Positions 54,801 through 63,575 of a stretch of DNA of 64,000 nt are shown piece after piece (the stretch's first letter is position 1; each line of letters begins with the position of its first letter). A program made the position numbers and the translations under genes. The stretch comes from Hydrogenophaga sp. GTDB lineage: Bacteria; Pseudomonadota; Gammaproteobacteria; Burkholderiales; Burkholderiaceae_C. The notes beneath the pieces were generated by a model. The model was not told where the DNA came from and did not search any database. It worked only from the letters and a program-made list of their open reading frames with translations. The DNA lies in NCBI RefSeq assembly GCF_011390835.1, contig NZ_JAABRQ010000003.1:1-64000 (forward strand), read 5' to 3'.

Positions 54801-54930
54801 GCACATAGCGCTTGATGGCCTTGTTGGCGTTGTCCAGCGATTTGCGAAGTTCCTCAAAGACCCAGGCCAACGGACCGAGGTCGGCCAGCGGTGCGTCCGG
54901 CTGCAGGCTGTCGGTGGCGGTGTCGAGCAT
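48820..54930 (-). CDS. ChpA/PilL-type hybrid chemotaxis histidine kinase
   Basis: A very large CheA-type hybrid kinase of 2036 residues. Three Hpt-like sites are clear: FHTLKGSS (His near residue 734), LAHSLAGSS (near 1091) and LHTLKGSA (near 1300). Then follow a dimerisation segment, a HATPase domain (VVHGIERPEDRL near 1613; DDGAGLDLG near 1657; GRGIGMDVV near 1710), a CheW-like domain (about 1730-1900) and a C-terminal receiver (LVVDDS near 1921, phospho-Asp in SDIEMPRMDG near 1964). A long acidic Asp/Glu/Pro-rich linker lies between the Hpt units. It controls twitching motility and type IV pili. The ATG at 54930 is chosen over the TTG overlapping pilJ. Confidence 0.93.
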   Translation of the reverse strand: MLDTATDSLQPDAPLADLGPLAWVFEELRKSLDNANKAIKRYVRETEQSRSSDLEAVDPGSLRMARQQLHQAVGALEMVGLAPPAQVLRAMEAAVQRFVQRPEVCTPAAASTVERASFALIEYLEAVLNNKLVQPVALFAQYREVQELAAAERVHPADLWSFDQHGVDLPAATGVTELRCDAPMRSLFDRLVLLLVKTHSPASAQQLTKLCVGLSAGAAAPRASTFWRVAAGFFEAVSHQLLVPDVFVKRAASRTLLQFATFAQGQTQVSETLLRDLLFFCAQASGASAEKTPHLIAVRQAFGFNDTHAVDYHQATLGRYDPAVLVQARKRIQAAKEAWSLFSGGDSSRARQVQDQIGLIGDSLLKLHPASTVLARALVKAADVATHEAGGVSAELAMEVATTTLYLEAAFEDFDPNDEEMTLRTQALAERLEGVLSGAPAQPLDAWMEQLYRRVSDRQTMGSVVGELKVSLGEAEKSLDQFFRFPGEKAGLHVAVSQLAQMRGVLSVLGMDQAVQTVARMRATVDEILDTEVDEVQAREAGTFQHLGNNLSALSFLVDMLNYQPALAKKLFVFDEEKGELLPLMGRHDTPVSGGKPRQQDAEDISAGLQRLVEDAQGDTNLADLTEQLDHLANQASLADQTGVARAARDAAQAVASQDAEAGARALVDLSQASSPKTEEPHPVSLVSEDDEDDLLDIFLEEAREVVGNGLGAVTQLREQPADLESMTTLRRAFHTLKGSSRMVGLNEFGEAGWAMEQMLNAALAEQRPARSELLDLSQEAMQAFVRWVEDIAGQRDAGWSAAPFRASAEAWRNEARYLPLQPFPQAEPVPTPVSGEVPVEVDPAIDSTDAADKTTAESSVESRADVPDVDLDVDLPLPASDETPEINFAEAAAATQDEVPSEDLPSLGTDPLMADADAVEPPAATPLPAMLDDIDFGSLSALSAKALGTPAVDEEAAAEQLPEIADQTAASIFDDIPLDAPDASEPVNVAGDGVEPPTELPQLSDDIPVEASVPPESVEAPAEIEQAMAESPDEMADEQTKVIGPLRIGIKLYNVYLNEADEWSRRLCTELAEWALERHEAAPAQAESLAHSLAGSSAAVGFQPLSGIARALEHAIDTVRQHQRAGWVATPEVAQLFVDASEDIRRLLHQFAAGFLKEPNPDLLAALHLVVHEPLPESQADAGAESADGLDIEISTQWGDAAASPASEPTRTLPDFEPSAFAEPATVFAGLPAGEGGVRGPVQDIDDDIDALDTIDVDLFPIFAEEAQELLPQLGGALRQWVARPDNASARAEVLRNLHTLKGSARLAGALRLGEMTHRMETTVERMGSDVQRGADLEPVQTAFDAIEARFELLRQTSPETRDVVQTAPEQVAPTADAPSVGDAEPATASPVAPAPVESATGLQGLTLPAQPVLAPSRAGAAVRVRPELLDRLVNQAGEVMISRTRMESELVTLRGSLKELTGNLDRLRQQLRDMELQAETQMQSRLAQARDAEQSFDPLEFDRFTRVQEITRMMAESVNDVATVQRNLQRAVEATEDSLVAQGRQTRELQRDLLRTRMVEFEGISERLYRVVRQASKETGKQVRLDITGGNIEMDRGVLDRMTAAFEHLLRNCVVHGIERPEDRLAAGKSSEGRIDIRLSQELNDVSVVFSDDGAGLDLGRIRERAASLGLATDTASLNDDEAAQLIFTPGLSTASETSSLAGRGIGMDVVRADVVALGGRIETQSQPGQGTRFKLMLPLTTAVTQVVMVRAGALAFGVPSTLVEVVRRVTPEELARAYESGSLPVAGEAVPFYWAGALLQSSPTSREHAGRTLPVVIFRSAAQRVAMHVDEVLGNQEVVVKNLGPQLSRLPGLAGMSVLASGAVALIYNPVALATVYGAQVPAWVKEQRQTEVLEADGDVAAALAISAVPQVLVVDDSITVRRVTQRLLVREGYRVTLAADGLQALEKLQQERPTVVLSDIEMPRMDGFDLVRNIRSDPRLSDLPVIMITSRIAEKHREHARALGVDHYLGKPYSEDELLGLIAHYARVAAEA

Positions 54931-54974
54931 GGTCTTCGGGGCTTCCTGGTCTTGGGGGCGGCGCGCGGCGCCGC

Positions 54975-57227
54975 TCAAGCAATCTTGAATCGGGCAACCG
55001 ACTGGCGCAGTTCTTCGGCCATGGCCGAGAGCTCACGCACCTGCTGGGCGGTGGAGCGCGTGCCCTCACCGGTCTGCTCAGTCACCGCAAAAATGTGCTG
55101 GATGTTGCCCGCCACCTCGTTGGCCTGTTCGGCTTCGCGGGAGGTGGCGCTTGAGATCTGCTCAATAAGTTCAGCCAGTCGGCGAGACACGCGGTCGATC
55201 TCGGTCAGTGCACCACCTGCGTTGTCCGACAGCTTCGCCCCTTCGACCACCCCCTGGGTGGAGCGTTCCATGGCGGCCACCGCGTCCTGCGTGTCGGTCT
55301 GAATCGCCTTCACGAGCGCCGAGATCTGGCGCGTGGCGTCGGCTGAGCGCTCGGCCAGCCGCTGCACCTCTTCAGCCACCACCGAGAAGCCTCGACCGGC
55401 TTCACCAGCGGAAGCGGCCTGGATGGCGGCGTTGAGCGCCAGCACGTTGGTCTGTTCAGTGATGTCCGAAATCAGTTCAGTGATCTCACCAATTTCCTGT
55501 GACGACTCGCCCAGCCGTTTGATGCGCTTGGAGGTTTCCTGGATCTGGTCGCGGATGGCGTTCATACCGCCGATGGCGTCCTGCACCGCCTGCAGACCGG
55601 ACTCGGCGGCCTGCAGCGAAACGCGCGCCACCTGGGCCGACTCCTGCGCCTGACCCGACACCTGGTTGATGCGTTGCGCCATGTCCACCACTGACTGGCC
55701 GGTTTCACGGATCTCGCGCAGCTGTTCGTTGGACGCCGCCAGCAGCTCGGTAGAGGTGCTCTCCACCGCCGAGGTAGTTTGCGCCACGCGCGTAGCAGTG
55801 GCCTGCACGTTGCCCACCAGGGAGCGCAGCTCTTCGACCGTGTAGTTCACCGAGTCGGCAATGGCGCCGGTGATGTCTTCGGTCACCGTGGCTTCCTGGG
55901 TCAGGTCGCCTTCGGCCACCGTCTGCAATTCGTTCATCAGCCGGAGAATGGCGGCCTGGTTGGCATCGTTCACCCGCTTGGCGTCCTGCTCCATGGACTC
56001 GGCCGCCAGACGCTGGTTTTCAGCCATGAGCTGTCGCTGGCGGCTGTCCTGCAGACGCACATAACCCAGACCCACACCGCTGACCAGCGCCAGCAGCGCA
56101 GGCAACAGCAGCGCGAGCAACTGAGCGCCACCCAGACCCGAGCCTGCCGACACCCCCTCCTGCACCTTTTGCAAACCCAGGCGCAGCGGCTCACTGTCGG
56201 TGATGATGCTGGCCTGCGCTTCGCGCGCCGAAACAAGGCCTTGCAGGTTGCCGAGAATGGCACCAGCTTCGGTGCGGGTCTGTTCGTACAGTGCCAGCAG
56301 GGCTTCGAGCCGCTCACGCACCTGTGGGTCGCGTGAGGGCGAAAGCCGCAACTCTTCGCTACCCTTGAGCAGACCTTCGGACACTTCCTTAAAGGTATTG
56401 AGATCCTTGCCGAGCAAGAACACCGCCTCGGGGCTCACCCCCTCCATGGTCAGGAATTCGTTGGCTGATTTGCCTATGCGCTGAGTCAGCATCACCAGCT
56501 GGCCAGACGCCGAGATCTCGGCGGCCGGCGCGTTTTGCTGCAGCTTGAGCGAGGACACGGTCTCGGCGATCTCCAGCAGATCGGACGACTGGCGGTTGAT
56601 GGTGCGCAACGCGGTACCTACCTGGGTCAGGATTTCCTGCTGCGCCAGCACTGCCGCAGCGTTAGCCTCAGCCTGATCGACCTTGGGCATCAGAGCATCC
56701 AGCTCAGCCGCGAGGCCACCACTCAGAGGGTCAAGCCCGAGCTCGGCGTCACCCTGTTTGAGCCCGCGCAGGTTGCGAGCCAGCACCTCGGCGCTTTCTT
56801 TCACCTCTGGAAAAGCGGATTCGCTGCCAATCAGCGCCTGAGACACGCTCTTGGCCAGCCGCTGCGACTGCATCAGCGCCTGACCGCTCGCAGCCACCTG
56901 CTGGCTGGCCTTGTCGGTCTGGTTGAGCACGTAGGCCGCCGCACCCACCAGCAGCAGTAGGCTGACGCCGAGCACGGTCAGCAGGGTGCGCTGGTGCTGG
57001 TCGGCCGACTTGCGACCAAGCAGCGGCACGACCACAGTGCCCGCTTCGGACTCCGGTTCCAGGTCATCCGCGGCCAAGCGGCTTTCAACAAAATCGTCAC
57101 CGGCAGGATCCGGTGCCAGGCGAGCGGCTGCCACCTCGGCGAGGTCCTGCGTGGCCACATCATCGAGGTCCACCGCATCGGCGGACTTCTTCTTGAGCAG
57201 TCCCGAGAATCGATCTAGTGCGGCCAT
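54975..57227 (-). CDS. pilJ: PilJ-type methyl-accepting chemotaxis protein
   Basis: A 750-residue chemoreceptor for the Pil-Chp system. An acidic N-terminal cytoplasmic tail (about 80 residues) precedes helix 1 (LLTVLGVSLLLLVGAAAYVL), a periplasmic PilJ-type sensor region, helix 2 (near residue 364), a HAMP-like stretch and the signalling hairpin EQTNVLALNAAIQAASAGE. The ATG at 57227 has GGAAGG 7 bp ahead; the track start 5 codons upstream is a TTG. It couples to PilI and ChpA. Confidence 0.92.
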   Translation of the reverse strand: MAALDRFSGLLKKKSADAVDLDDVATQDLAEVAAARLAPDPAGDDFVESRLAADDLEPESEAGTVVVPLLGRKSADQHQRTLLTVLGVSLLLLVGAAAYVLNQTDKASQQVAASGQALMQSQRLAKSVSQALIGSESAFPEVKESAEVLARNLRGLKQGDAELGLDPLSGGLAAELDALMPKVDQAEANAAAVLAQQEILTQVGTALRTINRQSSDLLEIAETVSSLKLQQNAPAAEISASGQLVMLTQRIGKSANEFLTMEGVSPEAVFLLGKDLNTFKEVSEGLLKGSEELRLSPSRDPQVRERLEALLALYEQTRTEAGAILGNLQGLVSAREAQASIITDSEPLRLGLQKVQEGVSAGSGLGGAQLLALLLPALLALVSGVGLGYVRLQDSRQRQLMAENQRLAAESMEQDAKRVNDANQAAILRLMNELQTVAEGDLTQEATVTEDITGAIADSVNYTVEELRSLVGNVQATATRVAQTTSAVESTSTELLAASNEQLREIRETGQSVVDMAQRINQVSGQAQESAQVARVSLQAAESGLQAVQDAIGGMNAIRDQIQETSKRIKRLGESSQEIGEITELISDITEQTNVLALNAAIQAASAGEAGRGFSVVAEEVQRLAERSADATRQISALVKAIQTDTQDAVAAMERSTQGVVEGAKLSDNAGGALTEIDRVSRRLAELIEQISSATSREAEQANEVAGNIQHIFAVTEQTGEGTRSTAQQVRELSAMAEELRQSVARFKIA

Positions 57228-57293
57228 GAACTTACCTTCCAACGGAAAAACATCAAAAAACGGACGCCGGACACCCGGCAGACGGTGCGTGTA

Positions 57294-57830
57294 TCAGGCC
57301 GCAATGGCCATGAATTCGGGTTCGGTCGACAGGGCCTGCAGATCCAGCTCTTGCCAGGTCTGCCCCTGCGCGTCGACCAAGCGGTGACCAAAACAAGGCG
57401 GCGCGTCTTGGAGTCGATCATCCACCGCGGTGAACATAGCGGGGTTGCGCAAACCCAGCAGCCGATCGATCAGCAGCACGGCGTTGATACCGAGCGCTGT
57501 GTGCAAACTCACCATGCGCGAATCGGAGCTCACGCGCTCGCTCACGGGCGCCAGCGCAGATCCGCTACGATGAAGCAACGCGCCCAGGTCGATCACGCCC
57601 TGCAATCCGCCGCGCAGGCTGGCCACGCCGACGTACCAGGGTTTGGTGTACGGCACTTCCTGAACCGTTGACCAGGGAAAGATTTCGCCAGACTGAACCA
57701 GCGGCATAAGGTAGCGCTGACCGCCTGCCTCAACCGCCAGCCAGGATGCAGTGGCTACTTCAGATCGGGCTGCGGTCAGGCGTCGGGCCAGTCGTTCCTG
57801 CAGTTCCTTGAGTGACTGTCGGTTGGCCAT
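57294..57830 (-). CDS. pilI: CheW-like adaptor PilI
   Basis: A 178-residue protein with a single CheW domain (LMPLVQSGEIFPW, then GVASLRGGLQGVIDLGALL). It links the PilJ receptor to the ChpA kinase. It lies between pilH (40 bp) and pilJ (66 bp) in the canonical pilG-pilH-pilI-pilJ-chpA order. Confidence 0.92.
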   Translation of the reverse strand: MANRQSLKELQERLARRLTAARSEVATASWLAVEAGGQRYLMPLVQSGEIFPWSTVQEVPYTKPWYVGVASLRGGLQGVIDLGALLHRSGSALAPVSERVSSDSRMVSLHTALGINAVLLIDRLLGLRNPAMFTAVDDRLQDAPPCFGHRLVDAQGQTWQELDLQALSTEPEFMAIAA

Positions 57831-57869
57831 TCTGGGTGGTTCTTGATCGGTGGAGGACGCCTTCAGGCG

Positions 57870-58235
57870 TCAGCCCAGCGCCCGGATCTTGGACATCAGC
57901 TCTTCGGCATTGACCGGCTTGGTGACGTAATCACGCGCGCCCTGGCGCATGCCCCATACGCGGTCGGTTTCCTGATTCTTGCTGGTGCACATGATGATGG
58001 GAATGGACGAATACTGCGGGTCGCGGGAAATGGCTCGCGTCAACTGAAAGCCATTCTGACCGGGCATCACGACGTCCATCAGGATCAAGTCGGGCTTTCC
58101 CTCGCTGAGCCGACGAAAGGCCTCCTCGGCATTCTCGGCGGTACGCACCGTGTAGCCGTTTTTACCCAGTAAATCGCACAGCACCATCAACTCGGTCTTG
58201 GAGTCATCCACCACCAGCACGTTTTTGATCGACAT
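57870..58235 (-). CDS. pilH: Response regulator PilH
   Basis: A 121-residue single receiver domain: acidic pocket VDDSKTE, phospho-Asp in LILMDVVMPGQNG, and the conserved Lys in YVTKPVN. It has no output domain. In the Pil-Chp system PilH influences pilus retraction. The ATG at 58235 overlaps the pilG stop as ATGA; the track start is an upstream GTG. Confidence 0.92.
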   Translation of the reverse strand: MSIKNVLVVDDSKTELMVLCDLLGKNGYTVRTAENAEEAFRRLSEGKPDLILMDVVMPGQNGFQLTRAISRDPQYSSIPIIMCTSKNQETDRVWGMRQGARDYVTKPVNAEELMSKIRALG

Positions 58236-58630
58236 CACAAGGCTCCAGTCAGGTTGGCACCAAATTGCTGCACGGCCTGCAGCAATTGATCTTTGGTGAA
58301 AGGTTTGGTGAGGTAATCTTGCGAGCCCACCATGCGGCCGCGGGCCTTGTCGAACACGCCGTCCTTGGACGACAGCATCACGACCGGGATGTTCGCAAAG
58401 CGCGCATTGCGTTTGATGATGGCGCAGGTCTGGTACCCGTCCAGGCGCGGCATGAGGATGTCGCAGAACACCAAGTCGGGCAGATAGTCGTTGATCTTGG
58501 CCAGAGCGTCAAAGCCGTCGTCGGCCAGCAGCACCTCGTGGCCGCCTTGCTTAAGGAAAATTTCCGCACTTCGTCGGATGGTGTTGCTGTCGTCCACCAC
58601 CAGGACCTTGTAGGTCGGACTGTTGCTCAC
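58235..58630 (-). CDS. pilG: Response regulator PilG
   Basis: A 131-residue single receiver domain: VDDSNTIRRS, phospho-Asp in LVFCDILMPRLDG and Lys in YLTKPFTK. PilG promotes pilus extension in the Pil-Chp system. The start is a GTG at 58630, preceded by AGGAG about 10 bp upstream. The track extends 27 codons further into a Pro/Arg-rich region without family support. It is the first gene of the cluster and is followed closely by pilH. Confidence 0.92.
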   Translation of the reverse strand: MSNSPTYKVLVVDDSNTIRRSAEIFLKQGGHEVLLADDGFDALAKINDYLPDLVFCDILMPRLDGYQTCAIIKRNARFANIPVVMLSSKDGVFDKARGRMVGSQDYLTKPFTKDQLLQAVQQFGANLTGAL

Positions 58631-58717
58631 GATGGAATTACTCCTGTAAACGGGGGAACGCGGGGCTGTTTGACCCTCACGGCGTGCCCGGGAAGTGTCC
58701 TGGTTGAGCACACCACC

Positions 58718-58891
58718 TCAGATCTGCACCATTTCAAAATCTTCCTTGCGGGCGCCGCACTCGGGACAAACCCAGTTCATCGGCACGTCGGCCCAGGAGG
58801 TGCCTGCAACGATGCCATGCTCTGGATCGCCCGTGGCTTCATCGTAAATCCAGCCGCAAATCAGGCACATCCAAGTCTTGGTTTCGGTCAT
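58718..58891 (-). CDS. rubA: Rubredoxin
   Basis: A 57-residue iron protein. The two CxxC pairs that bind the single Fe are CLICGWIYDEA and CPECGARKEDFE, separated by the typical PMNWV segment. The ATG at 58891 (MTETKTWMCLIC) is the correct start; the track extends 34 codons. Rubredoxins pass single electrons, for example to hydroxylases or in oxidative-stress responses. Divergent from the thiD-like gene, with about 145 bp between starts. Confidence 0.95.
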   Translation of the reverse strand: MTETKTWMCLICGWIYDEATGDPEHGIVAGTSWADVPMNWVCPECGARKEDFEMVQI

Positions 58892-59035
58892 GGTCGCGGG
58901 GGTCGTTGTCTTAGAATCGCTGCATTGTATCGAGCCATCCCAAGCCAGCCGGTTGGATTGACCGCTGGTTTTCCCCATGCGACAGACGCGCATCCGGCTC
59001 TGTTTTTCCGCGCTCTGAACCTAAGAGCCACCGCC

Positions 59036-59974
59036 ATGACCGACCCCACCGCACCCAGCCCGACGGACATCGCCGACGCCGCGGAGGACGTATCTCTTCC
59101 CTGCGTGATGGTGTTCAACACAAACGACCCCAGCGGCGCCGGCGGCTTGGCGGCCGACGTGACGGCCATGTCCAGCGCCTCGGTTCACGTGCTGCCGGTG
59201 CTCACCGGCACCTATGTGCGTGACACCACCGAGATCCACGATCACTATGCGCTGGATGAAGAGGCGGTATCAGACCAGGCACGCTGCGCGCTGGAAGACA
59301 TCCCAGTTGCGGCCTTCAAAGTTGGTTTCGTCGGCAGCCCGGAAAACCTGGCGGCCATTGCCGAAATCACGACCGATTACGCTGATGTGCCGGTCGTCAC
59401 CTACATGCCCGATTTGTCCTGGTGGGACGAGCTGGCGATCGACACCTACCTGGATGCCTGCGTGGAGTTGCTGCTGCCGCAAACCACGGTGCTGGTGGGT
59501 AACCACAGCACGCTATGCCGCTGGCTGCTTCCCGACTGGGAAGGCGACAAGCCACCGCCGCCGCGCGAGGTGGCGCGTGCCGCCGCGGTGCACGGCGTGC
59601 CCTACACGCTGGTCACCGGCTTTAATGCCGCCGATCAGTACCTAGAAAGCCACCTCGCCAGCCCCGAGACCGTGCTGGCCAGTGCGCGCTACGAGCGTTT
59701 TGAGGCCACCTTCAGCGGGGCCGGAGACACCTTGTCGGCTGCTTTGTGCGCGTTGATTGCAGGCGGTTCGGACCTGCAGGCGGCCTGCGCCGAAGCGCTG
59801 ACCTATCTGGACCAGTGCCTGGATGCAGGATTCCAGCCCGGCATGGGCCATGCCGTGCCCGACCGTTTGTTCTGGGCCCACGACGAGACCGACGAAGACC
59901 TAGGCTCCGCCGATGGCGGCCCCGGGAGCGCCATCGATCCCGGCGACTTCCCGCTGGACACCACGCGCCACTGA
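59036..59974 (+). CDS. ThiD-like hydroxymethylpyrimidine (phosphate) kinase
   Basis: A 312-residue ribokinase-fold kinase. The N-terminal motif NTNDPSGAGGLAADVTAM and the ATP-binding SGAGDTLSAAL close to the end of the fold match ThiD. The pathway is thiamine synthesis or salvage. The C-terminus has an extra acidic tail (HDETDEDLGSADGGPG) beyond the normal fold, of unknown use. It sits between rubredoxin and hemL, a context common in Burkholderiales; the ORF track begins far too early. Confidence 0.85.
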   Translation: MTDPTAPSPTDIADAAEDVSLPCVMVFNTNDPSGAGGLAADVTAMSSASVHVLPVLTGTYVRDTTEIHDHYALDEEAVSDQARCALEDIPVAAFKVGFVGSPENLAAIAEITTDYADVPVVTYMPDLSWWDELAIDTYLDACVELLLPQTTVLVGNHSTLCRWLLPDWEGDKPPPPREVARAAAVHGVPYTLVTGFNAADQYLESHLASPETVLASARYERFEATFSGAGDTLSAALCALIAGGSDLQAACAEALTYLDQCLDAGFQPGMGHAVPDRLFWAHDETDEDLGSADGGPGSAIDPGDFPLDTTRH

Positions 59975-60092
59975 TCCACGGGCGCCAGCCCACCCGCGTC
60001 GGCCACTGGGGGATACCGAATGCGGGACACTCATGCAAGGGCTTTAAGGCCTGCCAGACCCAAACAACGACCACAAAACCGATAAGACCGCC

Positions 60093-61388
60093 ATGACCGA
60101 CCGCAACCAAGTCCTGTTTGAACGAGCCAAGACCCTGATCCCCGGCGGCGTGAATTCGCCCGTGCGGGCTTTCAAGGCGGTGGGCGGCACGCCGCGCTTC
60201 GTCCAGCGAGCCCAGGGCGCCTATTTCTGGGATGCCAACGGCCAGAAGTACATTGACTACATCGGCTCCTGGGGCCCGATGATCCTGGGGCACGGCCACC
60301 CCGCGGTGCTGGAGGCGGTGCAAAAGGCGGCGCTCGACGGCTTTTCGTTTGGCGCGCCCACCGAGCGCGAGGTCGAGCTGGCCGAGGCCATCGTCGAGCT
60401 TGTGCCCAGCATCGACATGGTGCGGCTCGTGAGCTCGGGCACCGAAGCCGGCATGAGCGCCATCCGACTGGCGCGCGGTGCCACCGGGCGCAAGAAAATC
60501 ATCAAGTTCGAGGGCTGTTACCACGGCCATGCAGACGCTCTGCTGGTCAAGGCTGGCTCGGGTCTGGCCACTTTTGGTAACCCCACCAGCGCCGGCGTGC
60601 CACCCGAGGTGGTGCAACACACCATCGTCCTCGAGTACAACAACGTCGAGCAGCTGGAAGCCGCGTTCGTCGAACACGGACCCGAGGTTGCATGCCTGAT
60701 GATCGAGCCGATCGCGGGCAACATGAACTTCGTGCGCGCCTCGGTGCCGTTCATGACACGCTGCCGCGAGCTGTGCACACAACACGGTGCGCTGCTCGCT
60801 TTTGACGAGGTGATGACGGGTTTTCGTGTGGCGCTTGGCGGTGCACAAAGCGTCTACGCGAAGCTCATTCCCGGCTTCGAGCCCGACATGACGGTCATGG
60901 GCAAGGTGATAGGCGGCGGCATGCCGCTGGCCGCGTTTGGCGCCAAGCGCGCGGCGATGGAACAGCTGGCCCCACTGGGCGGCGTGTACCAGGCCGGCAC
61001 CCTGAGCGGTAATCCGGTGGCCACCGCCTGCGGACTGGCCACGCTGAAAGAAATCAGGAAGCCCGGCTTTTTTGAAGCGCTGTCGGCCACCACCCAGTCG
61101 CTGGTAAGCGGTCTGACTAGCGCCGCGACCGCCGAAGGCGTCACACTGTGCGGGGACAGCCAGGGCGGCATGTTCGGCGTGTTCCTGTTTGATCAACTGC
61201 CGCAGAACTACGCCAAGGTCATGACCACCGACGGGCCCACCTTCAACAAGCTGTTCCACGGTCTGCTGGATCGCGGCGTATACATCGCGCCCGCGCTATA
61301 TGAAGCAGGCTTTGTCAGCGCGGCACACACCGCACAAGACATTGCGGACACCGTGGCAGCAGCCCGCGAAGTCTTCAAGACGCTGTAA
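60093..61388 (+). CDS. hemL: Glutamate-1-semialdehyde 2,1-aminomutase
   Basis: A 431-residue class III aminotransferase that converts glutamate-1-semialdehyde to 5-aminolevulinate, the entry point of heme synthesis by the C5 pathway. PLP-site features are [14 protein letters not shown] and the lysine in [16 protein letters not shown]. It begins [17 protein letters not shown], a strong family signature. The ATG at 60093 is the normal start. It ends just before intergenic repeat copy B and converges with purH. Confidence 0.96.
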   Translation: MTDRNQVLFERAKTLIPGGVNSPVRAFKAVGGTPRFVQRAQGAYFWDANGQKYIDYIGSWGPMILGHGHPAVLEAVQKAALDGFSFGAPTEREVELAEAIVELVPSIDMVRLVSSGTEAGMSAIRLARGATGRKKIIKFEGCYHGHADALLVKAGSGLATFGNPTSAGVPPEVVQHTIVLEYNNVEQLEAAFVEHGPEVACLMIEPIAGNMNFVRASVPFMTRCRELCTQHGALLAFDEVMTGFRVALGGAQSVYAKLIPGFEPDMTVMGKVIGGGMPLAAFGAKRAAMEQLAPLGGVYQAGTLSGNPVATACGLATLKEIRKPGFFEALSATTQSLVSGLTSAATAEGVTLCGDSQGGMFGVFLFDQLPQNYAKVMTTDGPTFNKLFHGLLDRGVYIAPALYEAGFVSAAHTAQDIADTVAAAREVFKTL

Positions 61389-61433
61389 CGAAACAAGTCA
61401 AGTCACGCGGACCGAAGTGCCTTGTTCCGGGGC

Positions 61434-61513
61434 CACCGCGGAACCGGCTCTGCCGGGTCGCCAGTGGCTCCCCCTTGAGGGGATGATGCGCCGCAGGCGC
61501 GGCTCGGGGTTGG
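61434..61513. repeat. Dispersed GC-rich intergenic repeat, copy B
   Basis: It begins CACCGCGGAACCGGC, continues with a CCCCCTTGAGGGG hairpin and ends in GCGCCGCAGGCGC. It directly abuts the purH stop and also lies beyond the hemL stop. Like copies A and C it sits 3' of a minus-strand gene, and it is preceded by the word ACCGAAGTG, shared with copy A. Confidence 0.8.
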
Positions 61514-61515
61514 AC

Positions 61516-63102
61516 TCAGTGCCTGAAGTGCCGGACCCCGGTCGTCACCATCACCACGCCGCGTTCATCCGCTGCATCGATCACCTCCTGATCGCGCATC
61601 GAACCACCCGGCTGGATGACGCAGCTGGCACCAGCGTCGACCACCACATCTAGGCCGTCGCGGAACGGAAAAAAGGCATCACTGGCCACCACCGTGTCCG
61701 CCAGCGAGAGCTGAGCGTGGCCAGCCTTGATGCTGGCGATGCGCGCCGAATCCAGGCGGCTCATCTGGCCGGCACCCACGCCCATGGTCATGCCGGCCTT
61801 GCAGAACACGATGGCGTTGGACTTGACGAACTTTGCCACTTTCCAGGCGAACAGCAGGTCATCAAGTTGTTGCTCGGTAGGCTGCTTTTTCGTGACCACC
61901 TTCAAGTCGGCCCGCGTGAGCACGTGGTTGTCGGCGCTTTGCATCAGCAGGCCCGAGCCGATGCGCTTGATGTCGGTGAGGTTCTGGCCTTGATCCCAGG
62001 CCGATGATCCGCCAGGTGGCAAAGCAATCTCCAGCACCCGGACATTGGCCTTGGCCTGAAAAATAGCCAGCGCTTCGGCTGAATAGCTTGGCGCCATCAG
62101 CACCTCGACAAACTGTTTGCTCACCGCCTCGGCCGCCGCTTTGTCCACCGGGCGGTTGAAGGCGATGATGCCGCCAAAGGCGCTGGTCGGATCGGTCTGG
62201 AAGGCTTTGCTGTAGCTTTCCAGCGCGTCTTGACCCACCGCCACGCCGCACGGGTTGGCGTGTTTCACGATCACGCAGGCGGGCACCTCAAAGCTCTTGA
62301 CGCACTCCCAAGCCGCATCGGCGTCGGCGATGTTGTTGTAGCTGAGCTCCTTGCCCTGCAGCTGTTTGGCCGTGACCAGCGAACCGGGAGCCGGGGACAG
62401 GTCACGGTAAAAAGCCGCGGTCTGGTGCGGGTTCTCGCCGTAGCGCAGATCTTGCAGCTTGACGAAGCGGCCGTTGGCCTGTTCCGCGTATTCCCTGCGC
62501 GCGGGCACCGCGGCCTGCGCATCGAAGGTGATGGAGGACAGGTAGTCGCTGATCGCGCCGTCGTACTGGCTGATGCGGTTGAACGCCGCCACAGACAGCG
62601 CAAAGCGCGTGGGGGCGCCAAGCTGGCCGCTGGCCTTGAGCTCGTCGATCACCGCCGGGTACTGGCTGGCATCGGTCAGCACCGCCACGTCTTTCCAGTT
62701 TTTGGCAGCGCTACGCACCATGGCTGGGCCCCCGATGTCGATGTTTTCGATCGCGTCGTCCAGCGTGCACCCCGGGTTGGCCACGGTAGCCTCAAAGGGA
62801 TAGAGGTTCACCACCAGCAGGTCGATGGTTTCGATGCCATGGGTCTTCAAGGCCGCCATGTGCTCGGGCAGGTCGCGGCGCGCCAGCAAGCCACCGTGTA
62901 CCTTAGGGTGCAACGTCTTCACCCGACCATCGAGCATCTCCGGAAATGCCGTGACTTCAGCCACCTCGGTCACGGGCAGGCCTTGTTCAGCCAGCAGCTT
63001 GGCGGTGCCGCCAGTGGAGATCAGCGACACACCCAGGCTGTGCAGCGCCTGGGCGAGTTCGACGATGCCGGTTTTGTCAGAGACAGAGATGAGAGCGCGC
63101 AT
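61516..63102 (-). CDS. purH: Bifunctional AICAR transformylase / IMP cyclohydrolase
   Basis: A 528-residue two-domain enzyme for the last two steps of IMP synthesis. The N-terminal MGS-like cyclohydrolase domain begins [18 protein letters not shown] and contains [11 protein letters not shown]. The C-terminal transformylase domain has the [14 protein letters not shown] and [13 protein letters not shown] motifs. The length and start are normal. It is transcribed after fis and dusB on the same strand. Confidence 0.96.
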   Translation of the reverse strand: MRALISVSDKTGIVELAQALHSLGVSLISTGGTAKLLAEQGLPVTEVAEVTAFPEMLDGRVKTLHPKVHGGLLARRDLPEHMAALKTHGIETIDLLVVNLYPFEATVANPGCTLDDAIENIDIGGPAMVRSAAKNWKDVAVLTDASQYPAVIDELKASGQLGAPTRFALSVAAFNRISQYDGAISDYLSSITFDAQAAVPARREYAEQANGRFVKLQDLRYGENPHQTAAFYRDLSPAPGSLVTAKQLQGKELSYNNIADADAAWECVKSFEVPACVIVKHANPCGVAVGQDALESYSKAFQTDPTSAFGGIIAFNRPVDKAAAEAVSKQFVEVLMAPSYSAEALAIFQAKANVRVLEIALPPGGSSAWDQGQNLTDIKRIGSGLLMQSADNHVLTRADLKVVTKKQPTEQQLDDLLFAWKVAKFVKSNAIVFCKAGMTMGVGAGQMSRLDSARIASIKAGHAQLSLADTVVASDAFFPFRDGLDVVVDAGASCVIQPGGSMRDQEVIDAADERGVVMVTTGVRHFRH

Positions 63103-63181
63103 ATGAGATGTGAGAAGAGGAAGGGTTCAGATCGGTTTTCGGAGCACGAGCCGCACTAGGTGAGGGCACGCCGTTCAGGGG

Positions 63182-63272
63182 CACCGCGGAACCGGCTTGG
63201 CCGGGCCACAGGGCCACCCTCCTCCCGCCGAAGGCGAGAGAGGGGGAGAGGCGAAGCGGCGCGGGGGGCAGC
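63182..63272. repeat. Dispersed GC-rich intergenic repeat, copy C
   Basis: It begins CACCGCGGAACCGGC, then has a longer hairpin arm (CTCCTCCCGCC-GAA-GGCG ... GGGGGAG) and a GCGGCGCGGGGGG end. It lies between the fis stop, which it abuts, and purH. The orientation is the same as in copies A and B. Confidence 0.78.
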
Positions 63273-63274
63273 GC

Positions 63275-63514
63275 TCACTCCATCAATTTGTGTTCGAGGA
63301 GCTTTTTGCGCAAGGTGTTGCGGTTCAGGCCCAGCCACTGAGCCGCGCGCGACTGGTTGTTCTGCGACTGCTGCATGACCACCTCCAGCAAAGGCTTTTC
63401 CACCGCTTTGACCAGCATCTCGTGCAGCCCCGCCGGATCGGTGCCGTTGAGGTCCTGGAAATACGCTTCGAGGCTGGCACGAACGCAGTCGTGCAGATTG
63501 TTCTGCTGGCTCAT
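63275..63514 (-). CDS. fis: Fis family nucleoid-associated DNA-binding protein
   Basis: A 79-residue Fis-type protein. The C-terminal helix-turn-helix NNQSRAAQWLGLNRNTLRKK is characteristic. Betaproteobacterial Fis is shorter than the 98-residue Escherichia coli form. It binds and bends DNA and helps control growth-dependent transcription. It is encoded just after dusB, as in many proteobacteria. Confidence 0.94.
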   Translation of the reverse strand: MSQQNNLHDCVRASLEAYFQDLNGTDPAGLHEMLVKAVEKPLLEVVMQQSQNNQSRAAQWLGLNRNTLRKKLLEHKLME

Positions 63515-63575
63515 GCCATCGCCTTCGTGCCGCGCACTTCGGTGCGAGCGTGTTGGGATCGGTCCTGCGCTTTGA

